From contig OZ020251.1 in assembly GCA_963971285.1 (NCBI GenBank), positions 2,790,001-2,854,000 on the forward strand: 64,000 bases of DNA. The letters are read 5' to 3'. The notes under the pieces are model-generated. The model saw only the letters and a program-made list of their open reading frames with translations, ran no database searches and was not told the origin of the DNA. Positions within the stretch are counted from its first letter, which is position 1; each line of letters begins with the position of its first letter. Below, piece after piece: positions 45,001-55,123 of this stretch. The position numbers and the translations under genes are program-made. The stretch comes from Astropecten irregularis. Lineage: Eukaryota > Echinodermata > Asteroidea > Paxillosida > Astropectinidae.

Positions 45001-45365
45001 AGGTAGTATCATACTTTGGTAAGAAACCAAAACAGAAATGTTCACAGATTTACGTATAACTTGCAGGGTATGAAGATGGTGGTGGTAGAAACATACCGTT
45101 AAAATCTTTCCGCCTGAAATGGTGTATTTATCCAGAAATTAGTAAAACAACGACCGAATTCAACGAAAACCTTTTTGATCTTTTAAAAGATCAAAAATAA
45201 AAGAGAAGAGACTTAAGAAATACTGTGGCTGTTTTTCACTGTTTTCTAAAAAGTGGGCACCGTATGGGACTGAATTTTTCACAGATGACTGTGACTGTAT
45301 CTTCCTTGATATTTTGGTCCATGAATTTGTATTTCTTTGACAAAAACCAAAGTATGATACTACCT
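45001..45365. mobile_element. TTAA-type MITE, cleanest copy
   Basis: TTAA at 44997-45000 and 45366-45369. Ends AGGTAGTATCATACTTTGGT and ACCAAAGTATGATACTACCT are perfect inverted repeats. The central palindrome is TTTTGATCTTTTAAAAGATC. Confidence 0.9.
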
Positions 45366-45461
45366 TTAAACAGAAAAATCTTTAGCCCTACCCTACAGCC
45401 CTAGTGGGGTCACATTTCACATTTTACATGCCCTTCTTAAATTCTACATCTCTCTCCATAG

Positions 45462-45526
45462 ACATCTCCTTGAGTGCATGAGGGCATCGTTATCCTTGCC
45501 TAGAGAGGTCAGCCAAGGTCATCGCC
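45462..45526 (+). other. probable 5' UTR part of tetraspanin B exon
   Basis: The acceptor TCTCTCCATAG ends at 45461, followed by 65 bases leading into the start codon. One short upstream ATG is present near 45478. Confidence 0.5.
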
Positions 45527-45610
45527 ATGGGATCACCGTATGATAAGGAGCCTTGCTGCGGTATCTCCTTGCTCAAGTACATTTTGTTCATCTTCAACTT
45601 CTTCTTATTG
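45527..45610 (+). CDS. tetraspanin B exon 1
   Basis: It encodes MGSPYDKEPCCGISLLKYIL then FIFNFFLL, the N-terminus with two membrane-proximal cysteines and half of TM1. The donor is GTGAGA. Confidence 0.9.
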
Positions 45611-48600
45611 GTGAGAACCCTGCAGTTTTTGCTGCGACTCCAGTCGTAAATTTTGCCTCCGGGTTTTTTTTTCCACAGCACCTGTCACATGTCTTAAGCC
45701 CCCTGCCAGTGTCAAGCAGTGCAAGTTGACTAGAAAAACAGCCAAAGAAAAACACAAACCAAAAATCAAAAACAAAGAAATATGGCCTTAAATTTGTTGA
45801 TAGATTTAAACATCTGAAAATTAAAAAAAATACCGACTTTAAATTGCTGACTAGTAAAACAGCCAAAGAAAAACAAACCAAAAATCAAAAACAAAGAAAT
45901 ATGGCCTTATATTTGTTGATAAAAAAATACCAATTTTAAATTAGTGTTTCTTGTCTTTTAATCATTTTTGACCATGCCAGGTTTTTTTTTTCTCATGAAA
46001 TGAAATATTGATGTTTGGGTTAGTTGGGCTTTGTTTTGCAATATATTCTGGTTGCTTTGTTTGATGCCACGGATTACAGTTCCGTAAAAAATGTATATTA
46101 CAGTGAAATATTTGTTTTCTCTCTGCCCTCTCTGTAATTTGCAAGCTAACTGGATACTGCATTCTCCAATAATGACACATGATACCAGGGTTGTTTGATT
46201 TCAATCACTTAAAAACAATAAAGATTTTAATTTAAATCAAAAAAATCGATTTAAATCAAATAAATCCGATTTTTTGGTATTAATCTTTTATAAAAATCAT
46301 GATTTTTATCAACCCTGCATGATACTGTGGCAAGGTTTCACTCTCAGTTTCATGTGTGTCTTTTATTAGGATCTTTCCAACAGTGTTCGCTGTTTCAGAC
46401 ACCCAATGTTATCAGTTGTTTGCATAAATTTATCAACAATTGTAGACAAATTGACACTGCAATTCTTGTTTTCAGTGGAGGTCATACTTGAGGTCATGTT
46501 ATTGGGCACCCCATAAAAAAAGGTTCAAACCTTTGGGCAAGGACAGCAGAGAAAATTGTATAATAAATGTCATTTGCTGTATTGTGATTTGTCTGTATCG
46601 CCATACATGCCATAGTGATTTGTGGTTAAAAGGTGCAGTACAGGATTGGTTACATACCCAAACAGAAATGTTCACAGATTTATGAAATATGTACCGTTTA
46701 ACTTTCAGGGTATGAAGATGGTACTGGTAGAAACATACTGTTAAATATTTCTGAAATATTCTGAAATGGTGAATTTATTCCGAAATAAGTCAAGCAAAGA
46801 CCGAAAACAGTTTTGATCTTGGGGTAAGATCAAAACCATTGTTTACATTTTATAAGAAAAATTGAGTTGGGTTTTCGCTATTTTCTCATCAATTCAGATG
46901 TCTGATTGAGCTAAAAAAAATTCACAGGTTTATTATTTCATTCACATACTGGATCAGACAAAGTGTGAGTGTTAGTGTTGTTCTGTGATCTTTACCAATC
47001 TTGTATTGTACCTTTAAGATCAGTCTTAGTGTTTCATGAAATTGACCCCTAGACTCAATAAGTCTCTTTGATTTGATCCTGTCCAGCTTGGAGGGGCCGG
47101 AGTGACCGGAATCGGAGTCTGGACATTGCTGAAGAAATGGAACTATGCCAGTTTGCTATGCGATGACCTGTACAGTATAGCTACATGGGTACTGATAGTA
47201 GCTGGTGCTGTGATCATCATCATTGCAGCCTTGGGCTGCTTCGGAGCCCAGCAGGAACAGAAATGCAGTCTTCTTATTGTGAGTAAAAAAAAAGATATAA
47301 GAATAGACATTTATATTTGTTGGAAACAGAATAGAACATTTAAAGCACATGTAGTATCATACTTTAGTATTAAACATACCGAGACAGAAATGTTCCCAGA
47401 TTTACCTATAACTTTCAGGGTATGAAGATGGTGATGGTAGAAACATACCGTTAAAATATTTCTGCCTGAAATGCTGTATTTATCCAGAAAGCGTAAAACA
47501 AATTACCAAAAACAATTTTGGTGAAAAGACTTAAGAAATACTGTGGGGGGGGGGGGTTCACTGTTTTCTCAGAAAGTCATGAAAGTGGGCACCGTACTTT
47601 CAATCACAGATGAGATGACTCTTACTGTATCTTCCTACTTGAAATGTTTGCCCATGAATCTGCATTCCTTTGAAAAAAACAAAGTATGATACTAACTACC
47701 TTTAAGCTTTTCCGAATACGATATGAAATACTTCAGTATGTCACAAAGAAAGTTACTGCTTAAAAGTGACCAAAGTGGCCGCTACAAAAAGAACAAAGTC
47801 TACGAGACTGTACGACAAGAAGAGGAAGAGGAAGAAGAAAAATTCCACTCAAATCAGTGTCAAAAGTACCCAGGGCTCGAATTTTATGAAAAAGAAGCAC
47901 TGGACAGCAGGGATCTAGTAACTGAAGCATTTTACATGTACTAGACCTGAACTTTTTCACTAGACGTGTGGCATTCATGTACATATAGGAAAACAGTAAT
48001 TGTATGCAATATTGTGTCAAAAATAATCAATTTAGGCAGCATTTTAATTGTGCAAGGAACATAAAATCACTAGACAGCCGGACTAGTGCAGTACACACTT
48101 TACTACACCGACACTGAAAGTGAAATCACTAGACTCGGTCTAGTGGATAATTCGAGCCCTGGTACCAAATGTAGCCAAATGAGAATGCACATAATTGTGA
48201 TAATGACACGTACAGTATAATGTAAGATGGTTGATTATAACACTTCTTCATTCCCACAGTACTTTGTACTACTACTCTTCCTGTGTGTAGGAGAACTGGT
48301 TGTTGGAGGTTATGTTTACTACTACAGAGAAAGTGTGAGTACAAGTTTACACCTGCCACTGGAGATGGTGTCAGATTGGAAATGAATGCAAAAGATTGAC
48401 ACATTTACAAACATGAGATTGTTTATTTTGTGGACGGGGCCAATATCATAGAGCTGCTTAAGCACAAAATTGGTTAAGCTTGAAAAGTCTTTTAAGGAAG
48501 GGAATGTGATCAAAGTCATGTGATGTCATGTTGCTGGTATTAACGTTTTGGCTGCTGGTACTGCTAGCCTTCATCAGGCAACTAAAGAACTGGATGCTGC

Positions 48601-50828
48601 GGTGTCCGTTATATCCTGTTGGTCGGGATTCGCATTCACAATGCCATGATCAGCGGACTGTGGACAGGTCGCTCCAGCGAACGTCATACGGCTCACTCTG
48701 CGGTCAGCTAGTGGAGTGTCCTTGGTGTGGCTCAGATGGTCTTTTTCCATGTTCACATTGCGGTCAGCTGGTCTTCTTTGATCAAATAGGATTACCAGCC
48801 ATATTTTCATGGGATGTTTACTGCTTTTGAGTTGTATTCAGCCATTTCACAGTTTATTACTTGTATTAATTTTTTTTCAATTTTGTTTCCGTGATGAAGG
48901 TTAACATGGAGCTGGAACGATGCATGAATGTGACGCTGGTGGCCAACTATGGAATGCCGGAGAAGGCAGAGTTCACAGACGCCTATGATGACCTTCAGAG
49001 ATCGGTAAGAAAACTCTTCAAACGACGACCTCAAAAAAACAACAGAACTATGACGGAGACAAAATCAACTATCGTTTTTAGATTTAAACACTGACATCAC
49101 TTCAAAAATCTTTGCTTGCAGTTTCACTGTTGTGGTGCGGCTGGCTACGCGGACTACCAGCTCAGCGTATGGAAAGTGAGTGACAAAGCTGGTAACCTGA
49201 GCACCCCGGACAGCTGTTGTAAGACGGAGAGCAACTTCTGCGCAGTCCGAGACCACCCCTCCAACATCTTTCATCTGGTAAGTCTTCCGGGGTTCCCCAT
49301 TGTCACCAAAAATCCTGGCACATTGACAAATCCTGGAAAATAACTTTGTGGCATTGTATCAGCACTCTGAAGAATCATATCGGAAATGGGAAGAAGATTC
49401 TGGCCTCACCTACTCACAGATTTAACCAGAGAGCTGTTTGGCCATGTTTCAGACCCCTTTTTTGCTGTTCTCGACACCTTGTCTGCTGTTGCGGTTTAGG
49501 ACACTCTGTCTTTGTTTCGGACAGCCTATTTCATTCATAACCATTTTGCATCTTTATTTATTGTGGAATAAACTTTTAGCAGACTAGAACCTTGTTCTCG
49601 CAGGGAATTCGACCATCATAGTAGTGGATAGTTGATCCACAAATTCACACTTGTTGATTTGGTTGATGTTCTTGTTGATGAATCCACTCAGGGTTGGGTT
49701 GTTCAACTATAAACCAGTTATATAGTTGATCCACAAATTCACATTTGTTGATTTGGTTGATGTTCTTGTTGATAAATCCACACAGGGTTGCGTTGATCGA
49801 CTGACCAGCTATCTTAGCCGACATCTTGCTATCATTGGTGCAGTGTGCGTGGCCATCGCTGGAATACAAGTAAGTGAACTACAACGTAGTCTAAGGCATG
49901 CACTCCATCCATCTTGTGCTCAGAAAATTCATCCAAACATCTAATAAAGAAACAATTTAAGAAACAAGAAACAAATTGCCGCAAACTGAACAATGATCTC
50001 AGATAGCCCACTGGGCCGGCTTACTTCAGATTTTACGAGCCTGTTAAGATTTTCACTAGCATGCACATATGTTGAACCATACCTGAACAGGTAGGTTCTT
50101 ACTTGTTTTATAGCCCGCTGGGCAACCAAGGAAGTGAGTCTAGCTAGCCCAGAGTGTTTTTACTAGACATTGTACTCCAGGATAGTACTTTTTCAAGCTC
50201 TGCTTGGAGTTAGGAGGGCCAGGGGCCAATTTCATAAAACTGTTAAGCGCAAAAATTTGCTTAGCACAAAAATGTCTCGCCGAATAAAACAAACCACCAT
50301 TGAAAATTCCATTTGATATTCATGGTCAGCAAACAACAGCCAAAGAACAATCACAAGTGATACACAACACGTGAAAATTTGGTTGTTAACCCTGTTTTTA
50401 TTAAGACAGAAATGTCATGCTTAGCAAGTTTTTGTGCTTAACAGTTTTATGAAATTGGCCCCTGACGTTGTGATCCTAGCAGAATCTTCTTCAAATTATG
50501 AGTAACAATCAGAAGATTCATAAGAGGCTCCCAGAAACTTGAAACAAAATAAAAATGGAGAACCATAGGAAAATGACAACAACAAAAACTATAAAACTTC
50601 AAAAGCGTTCTCCTCAAACATAAGCTTAAAAACCACTACTATCATTGTTGTCAATATCAACATAACTTCTTGCAAATTGTTCTCAGATAAAAAAATTTAA
50701 CAAATTTTTAAGTGTAAATATTATAATTATATGCATTGTGTTCTCTTTTTCTTTAATAGATTTTTGGTCTGGTATTCGCCATGTGTCTGTATTGTCATCT
50801 GAAGTATGAGGAACAGGAACCGTACTAA
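45527..50828 (+). CDS. tetraspanin B, CD151-like, complete gene
   Basis: Four-pass tetraspanin. Exons are 45527-45610, 47087-47278, 48260-48334, 48900-49004, 49122-49277, 49786-49869 and 50760-50828, all phase 0, giving 254 residues. TM1 is about 18-38, TM2 about 60-80, TM3 about 93-113 and TM4 about 213-240. The large loop has FHCCG at 153-157, PDSCC at 181-185, C192 and C206. The loop wording DSCCKT then RDHPSNIF closely follows CD151 and TSPAN11, known partners of laminin-binding integrins; partner choice here is inference. After TM2 the usual GCCGA is GCFGAQQEQ, an unusual variant. NVT at 127 and NLS at 177 are sequons. The start context GCCATGG is strong. Confidence 0.93.
46186..46317. 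mobile_element. hAT-like MITE in tetraspanin B intron 1
   Basis: The ends CAGGGTTG and CAACCCTG are inverted, with TTTGATTTC/GATTTTTATCAA-type subterminal parts. An exact 8-bp duplication CATGATAC lies at 46178-46185 and 46318-46325. It is 132 bp and very A+T rich inside. Confidence 0.85.
46630..47013. mobile_element. composite TTAA-type MITE in tetraspanin B intron 1
   Basis: TTAA flanks at 46626-46629 and 47014-47017. The left half matches the 45001 family interior (GGGTATGAAGATGGTACTGG), the right half matches the 5154 family (CAGATGTCTGATTGAGCT). The ends AGGTGCAGTACAGGATTGGT and its inverse ACCAATCTTGTATTGTACCT pair well, so it behaves as one element. Confidence 0.65.
47087..47278 (+). 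CDS. tetraspanin B exon 2
   Basis: It encodes 64 residues: end of TM1, small loop and TM2, then GCFGAQQEQKCSLLI. It is bounded by TGTCCAG and GTGAGT. Confidence 0.92.
47344..47701. mobile_element. TTAA-type MITE in tetraspanin B intron 2
   Basis: TTAA at 47340-47343 and 47702-47705. The ends are GTAGTATCATACTTTAGTAT-like and AACAAAGTATGATACTAACT. A (G)n run is present in the centre. Confidence 0.75.
48260..48334 (+). CDS. tetraspanin B exon 3
   Basis: It encodes YFVLLLFLCVGELVVGGYVY then YYRES, TM3 with its conserved glutamate, 25 codons. It is bounded by TTCCCACAG and GTGAGT. Confidence 0.93.
48542..48577 (-). ncRNA. hammerhead-like motif at a retroelement end
   Basis: On the minus strand CTGATGA (48577-48571) is followed by AGGCT, a loop, AGCC, then AAAACGTT. 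The 5' core is perfect; the 3' core has AAAA where GAAA is expected. It directly follows the stop of the retroelement frame described next. Confidence 0.45.
48578..48810 (-). mobile_element. probable Penelope-like element 3' end in tetraspanin B intron 3
   Basis: The minus frame reads from about 48810 through PADRNVNMEKDHLSHTKD and PLADRRVSRM to a stop that overlaps the hammerhead-like CTGATGA. NM, then D, then LSH, D and PL are reminiscent of the C-terminal end of GIY-YIG endonuclease proteins of Penelope-like elements. No catalytic residues remain in this short piece. Assignment rests on this resemblance plus the adjacent hammerhead. Confidence 0.4.
48900..49004 (+). CDS. tetraspanin B exon 4
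   Basis: It encodes VNMELERCMNVTLVANYGMP onwards to DLQRS, the helical start of the large loop with sequon NVT. The acceptor GTGATGAAG lacks pyrimidines at its very end but has a long T tract before it. Confidence 0.88.
49122..49277 (+). CDS. tetraspanin B exon 5 (large loop core)
   Basis: It encodes FHCCGAAGYADYQLSVWKVS onwards to HPSNIFHL, with CCG, PDSCC and a further cysteine. It is bounded by GCTTGCAG and GTAAGT. Confidence 0.94.
49631..49800 (+). repeat. 94-bp duplication spanning the exon 6 acceptor
   Basis: GTTGATCCACAAATTCACAC at 49631 and GTTGATCCACAAATTCACAT at 49725 start two copies. The first copy includes a decoy acceptor CACTCAG (to 49691) and a pseudo-exon start GGTTGGGTTGTTCAAC in which the loop cysteine is tryptophan and a stop follows. 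Confidence 0.8.
49786..49869 (+). CDS. tetraspanin B exon 6
   Basis: It encodes GCVDRLTSYLSRHLAIIGAV then CVAIAGIQ, the last loop cysteine and most of TM4, 28 codons. It is bounded by CCACACAG and GTAAGT. Confidence 0.93.
50200..50495 (+). repeat. repeat unit split by a MITE insertion
   Basis: GCTTGGAGTTAGGAGGGCC at about 50202-50220 and ACGTTGTGATCCTAGCAGAA from 50465 are the two halves of the unit that is continuous at 63893. The CAGGGG MITE sits between them, so the MITE is younger. Confidence 0.65.
50220..50464. mobile_element. MITE, CAGGGGCCAATTTCATAAAACTG family, copy 2
   Basis: The ends CAGGGGCCAATTTCATAAAA and TTTTATGAAATTGGCCCCTG are perfectly inverted. It lies in tetraspanin B intron 6 and is the cleanest copy of the family in the window. 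Confidence 0.9.
50760..50828 (+). CDS. tetraspanin B exon 7 (last)
   Basis: It encodes IFGLVFAMCLYCHLKYEEQE then PY and TAA. It completes TM4 and the short acidic tail, which has juxtamembrane cysteines. The acceptor is CTTTAATAG. Confidence 0.92.
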   Translation: MFGLVFAMCLYCHLKYEEQEPY

Positions 50829-51160
50829 AAACATGTGCAAAGACGTCATTGTCTTGTAAAGTTTGTATTTTTTGTTTGCAAGAAAACCTTTTTATAATTA
50901 ATGGTATAAAGTTTGTTGTTTTATGAGCTCAAGTAACATAGTTTAAGTTCACTGTATCGAAACAAAAATTGCATTTTTGTATGTATTTTATGTACATCGA
51001 CAGCAATATACCTCCATTAGTGTTGTTATTTTTTGTTTCGTTTTTCCTATACAAATACTGTGCAGAGTATATATAGGCAAGTGCTTAAACTCAAAATTAG
51101 TACCAGCTAGTGCTTAGTCTTGTTAAAGCATATGAGCGTGTTCCCATATTTGCTCAAGAA

Positions 51161-52060
51161 CTGCCCTGCCACTAGGAGGGTTACCTTATGCAGCAGGGAG
51201 TCTGTAAGGTATTGTAGGGTCAGACTGCTTGTTCAATAACTGCCCTGCCACTAGGAGGGTTACCTTATGCAGCAGGGAGTCTGTAAGGTATTGTAGGGTC
51301 ACACTGCCTGCTCAATAACTGCCCTGCCACTAGGAGGGTTACCTTATGCAGCAGGGTGTCTGTAAGGTATTGTAGGGTCGGACTGCTTGTTCAATAACTG
51401 CCCTGCCACTAGGAGGGTTACCTTATGCAGCAGGGTGTCTGTAAGGTATTGTAGGGTCGGACTGCTTGTTCAATAACTGCCCTGCCACTAGGAGGGCTAC
51501 CTTATGCAACAGGGTGTCTGTAACTGTAAGGTATTGTAGGGTCAGACTGCTTGTTCAATTACTGCCCTGCCACTAGGAGGGTTACCTTATGCAGCAGGGT
51601 GTCTGTAAGGTATTGTAGGGTCAGACTGCTTGTTCAATAACTGCCCTGCCACTAGGAGGGTGACCTTATGCAACAGGGTGTCTGTAAGGTATTGTAGGGT
51701 TAGACTGCTTGCTCAATAACTGCCCTGCCACTAGGAGGGCTACCTTATGCAGCAGGGAGTCTGTAAGGCATTGTAGGGTCAGACTGTTTGCTCAATAACT
51801 GCCCTGCCACTAGGAGGGCTACCTTATGCAGCATGGAGTCTGTAAGGTATTGTAGGGTCGGACTGCTGGCCAAATAACTGCCCTGCCGCTAGGAGGGTTA
51901 CCTTATGCAGCAGGGTGTCTGTAAGGTATTGTAGGGTCAGACTGCTTGCTCAATAACTGCCCTGTGACTAGGAGGGTTACCTTATGCAGCAGGGAGTTTG
52001 TAAGGTATTGTAGGGTCAGACTGCTTGCTCAATATTAATTGCCCTGTCACTAGGAGGGTT
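51161..52060 (+). repeat. 79-bp tandem array, about 12 units
   Basis: CTGCCCTGCCACTAGGAGGG starts at 51161, 51240, 51319, 51398, 51477, 51562, 51641, 51720, 51799, 51878 and 51957, with a degraded last unit near 52040. One unit is 85 bp through a 6-bp duplication. It begins about 330 bases after the tetraspanin B stop, so it is probably within its 3' UTR; AATAAA occurs near 52188. Confidence 0.95.
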
Positions 52061-52099
52061 GGCAAGAAAATCTTAATGATTTTTACGCATTTTAGAAAT

Positions 52100-52669
52100 T
52101 AGGGAAATGTAGAAATTTAGAATTGCTTCATGTTTTTAAGTTTGGTGCTGCCTTTTGCTACTTTAAAATTTGTCAAGTTTTCCCAAAGAATAAACTAAAT
52201 ACGTACTTCCTATCATTAAGTTATTCATTTTGCTTTTTAAAAATTTACCCGCACCTGTAAATAATGAATTGGAAGAACTTGGTAGAGTGGAGCTTTTTCT
52301 TGAGAGTTAGGAAATCTTGAGGTTTTTTAGAAACTTTTTTATATAATTCCTGTGGCAGTCCTTAGTCACTAGGTATATTTTAGCATAATTTTTATTAGAT
52401 CCCATTGTTTTTTTTACCAAAAAGATTTTACCAAAGTACCTTTTTTGTTTGTTTTTTAAAAATTCATAGCGACCAGTACTTCTACTGACTGTATTTCTTC
52501 AAGTTTTTTTATCGAGTGGTCTGGGTTAGATTGCTATGTTTTGTGTGTGTTTCGGGGGTCATGAAGTGTCTAGTTTTTCAAGAAGTAGCTTACATGTACA
52601 GCAAGATTGGAGAAAAGGTTGTTGGCATGTGCTGTTGTGATGCGTTTGACAAAATGTACCCCCATGCTC
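52100..52669. other. A+T-rich flank
   Basis: No gene or repeat family recognised; it contains the candidate poly(A) signal near 52188. Confidence 0.4.
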
Positions 52670-53010
52670 TATGTGATAGACGCGCTTGCCGTACAGCGAG
52701 CGAGCGCCTACCACATGCGTGCAGATTTTCTTATTAATTATGCAAGCCAACCCAGCACTGACCGCTCTAAGTTTTGACCAATCAGGGGGCATCTACTATC
52801 ATACCGTTTGGTGAGTGCGTCTATCACGTAGATAGCTGCTGCCGTGCGGACGCGCGAAATTGTCCATCAACATTCTCCATCACAATTCTGACGGAAATGT
52901 TCTCAAAACAGATCTGATTGGCTGATGTGCCACGTTGCATAAAATTTGCATGCATGTATCAGACGTTCGTACATAGTGACACGGAGTAGAATGTGTGATA
53001 CTCAGACTAC
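52670..53010. repeat. long dispersed repeat, copy 1
   Basis: GATAGACGCGCTTGCCGTAC, GTTTTGACCAATCAGGGGGC and GTGACACGGAGTAGAATG occur in the same order at about 62540-62880 with high identity over about 340 bases. There are internal inverted parts (GATAGACGCGC against GCGCGTCTATC-like). It is non-coding and of unknown class. Confidence 0.75.
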
Positions 53011-53330
53011 ATAAACCCAACAAAACATGCAATTTTACCCAGACACAGAAACACTTCAATAATTTTGCTGTGCATTATTGTTATTAGCTTTTTTATTCAT
53101 GCGCAAGAATGCTTGTACATTTGCTCATTTTGTATACATATTTATTTACTGTAAGCTTGTAGTCCATTCAATTCAAATCTTGTATTGGTTTTATAAAGTT
53201 TTAATTCAGATAAACATGTATAGTGATCAGTACTGATGTTTATTTGTAACAAGGCCTTTTAGATTATGTTTATCTGTAATCAATTTGTATTCCTTGTTAA
53301 GGGAGAGAAACTTAAATACCGTACTGGTAA

Positions 53331-53572
53331 GGGGCCAATTTCATAAAACTGTTAAGCACAAAAATTTGCTTAGCACAAAAATGTCCCGCCCAATAAAACA
53401 AACCATCATTGAAAATTCCATTTGATATCCATGGTAAGCGAACAACAGCCAAAGAACAATCATAAGTGATACACAACATGTGGACATTGGGTTGATATCC
53501 CTGTTTTTATTAAGACAGAAATGTCATGCTTAGCAAATTTTTGTGCTTAACAGTTTTATGAAACTGGCCCCA
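53331..53572. mobile_element. MITE, CAGGGGCCAATTTCATAAAACTG family, copy 3
   Basis: GGGGCCAATTTCATAAAACT at the left and AGTTTTATGAAACTGGCCCC at the right. The interior is as in 50220-50464. Confidence 0.85.
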
Positions 53573-54448
53573 GGCCTAGCCATTGAAAAGCTTGGTGAGG
53601 CTTGGGCCTTCAAGCCTGAAATCCTCCTCTCGTCAACCCCGAACTTCACTCAGGGATGAGATTTCTCAGATTAAAATCTGATTTCAGACTTTTTTGTTTT
53701 GGATATCAGATTTATTCCTCACAGGCTGTGTACAGAAGTATAGGAGAGCGTATTCAGAGAGTATTCAGACATTTTTATCATTGGTCAATCTCATCCATGT
53801 TCACTATAAAAGAGCTTCTTCAAATTACTACAGTCTTGCTTATGGATACTGTCCATGATCAATGTGGACTCAATCTGTCAATCAGGTTTATTCTAACAAT
53901 TATCTAGGACAAAACAGGGGCTTGAAGTAGATAGTTCAAGGCTGGGGATTATAGAAGCTGAAGACCCCAGGCAAAGTTCAGGCCTGGTCGGGCTTTTCAG
54001 TGGCCAGGCCCAACGGCAACCAGTATTAAAGTTTCTCTCCCTTAAAATCAGACATTAACAGTGTTTGGTGATGTCTCTTAGTTCACTGGTATCCATGCTA
54101 TGTAAGCTGGTAACCATTTGAAACTATAAAACTTTGTATTCTACTAATTAAGTCTATTATGCAACTCATATCTATCTTTATTTTGTTTGTTTTTCAAGAA
54201 AGGAGCGTAGCTAAAAACGTCCCTACTCAACTTGTTAGAGTTAATGTCAAGTCATTCATGAAACAATTTGTGTGATGACCATTTGGTTCCCTGAAAGCCA
54301 AATGGACATTTGTTTGTATTTGGGTCAGCGTCATCATGGGTACCCGACTATTTTTCAGTGTCCTACAATTCACCTTGTATAATTATGGTATTCTTTGATG
54401 TGCAGTGTGCATATTTGGTATGGTTGTGCATTTATATGTGTAAAATAA
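53573..54448. other. non-coding stretch
   Basis: An 83-codon frame at 53656-53907 has no motif. Nothing else is recognised. Confidence 0.4.
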
Positions 54449-54617
54449 TGGCTCAATAGTGCTCCGCACTAATGACGTCACACAAGTGATTTGGCCAGCG
54501 CACGCAAGTACAAAATCCCCGGATGTCAGACAAACTTCTTGCACATTCATGCACACACGTTTGCAATGTTTGTCTGAGATCCAGTGTGCTATTTCTACCA
54601 CAAGTGCGGATCGCTAT
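54449..54617. mobile_element. MITE, AATAGCGCTCCGCACT ends, copy 3
   Basis: CAATAGTGCTCCGCACTAAT at the left and CACAAGTGCGGATCGCTATT at the right form the inverted ends. Confidence 0.75.
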
Positions 54618-54849
54618 TATATGCCTTTGCCATGTATTCATATGTGTATACAGTACTTGTGGTTTATAAAATTTTCATCATGTATTGCTACTAATATTGA
54701 ACCAAATAAATGTTATTTTATAGGAATTTGGTAGATTCAGGAAGATAATGTTCATGACTATTAATGATTTTGGTCGGGAGATAGATAGATGCAAATTAGG
54801 CTTGCCCTTCATCGATGTGGATGAGTACTGCATACTCAGTGCTTGCTTA

Positions 54850-54965
54850 GTGCACATTTTCTGGCTGACTGGCTCATGTGGGATTCGAACCCACGACCTT
54901 CTGTTGTAAAAATATAACTTAATGCTTGAGGCATTGCAGCATCAGAACCTCATGCCTTTGTCCTG
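54850..54965 (-). repeat. tRNA-derived SINE-like repeat
   Basis: On the minus strand GTGGGTTCGAATCCCACATG is a near-perfect T-arm with B box. The A-box region is degenerate, so a functional tRNA is unlikely. Confidence 0.5.
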
Positions 54966-54994
54966 TGATAATCACAAGAGGACAATTAGTACTA

Positions 54995-55123
54995 GGGTCG
55001 TTCTCACCAAACACATCGTAACTTACTATCAATTGGAGGAAGAATGAAGCATTGCAGTCCTACATAAGATATGATGGGTTATCCTTCGTAACTCGAGTTA
55101 TGATCGATCGTAGGGCTTCGTGA
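54995..55123. mobile_element. MITE, CTACGATCGATCGTAAC family, adjacent copy a
   Basis: GGGTCGTTCTCACCAAACAC at the left and GATCGATCGTAGGGCTTCGTG at the right. The right end touches copy b. Confidence 0.6.

Noticed and set aside
51161..52060. CRISPR-like regular repeats
   Set aside because: The units are head-to-tail identical with no distinct spacers, in a eukaryotic gene context, so this is a minisatellite.
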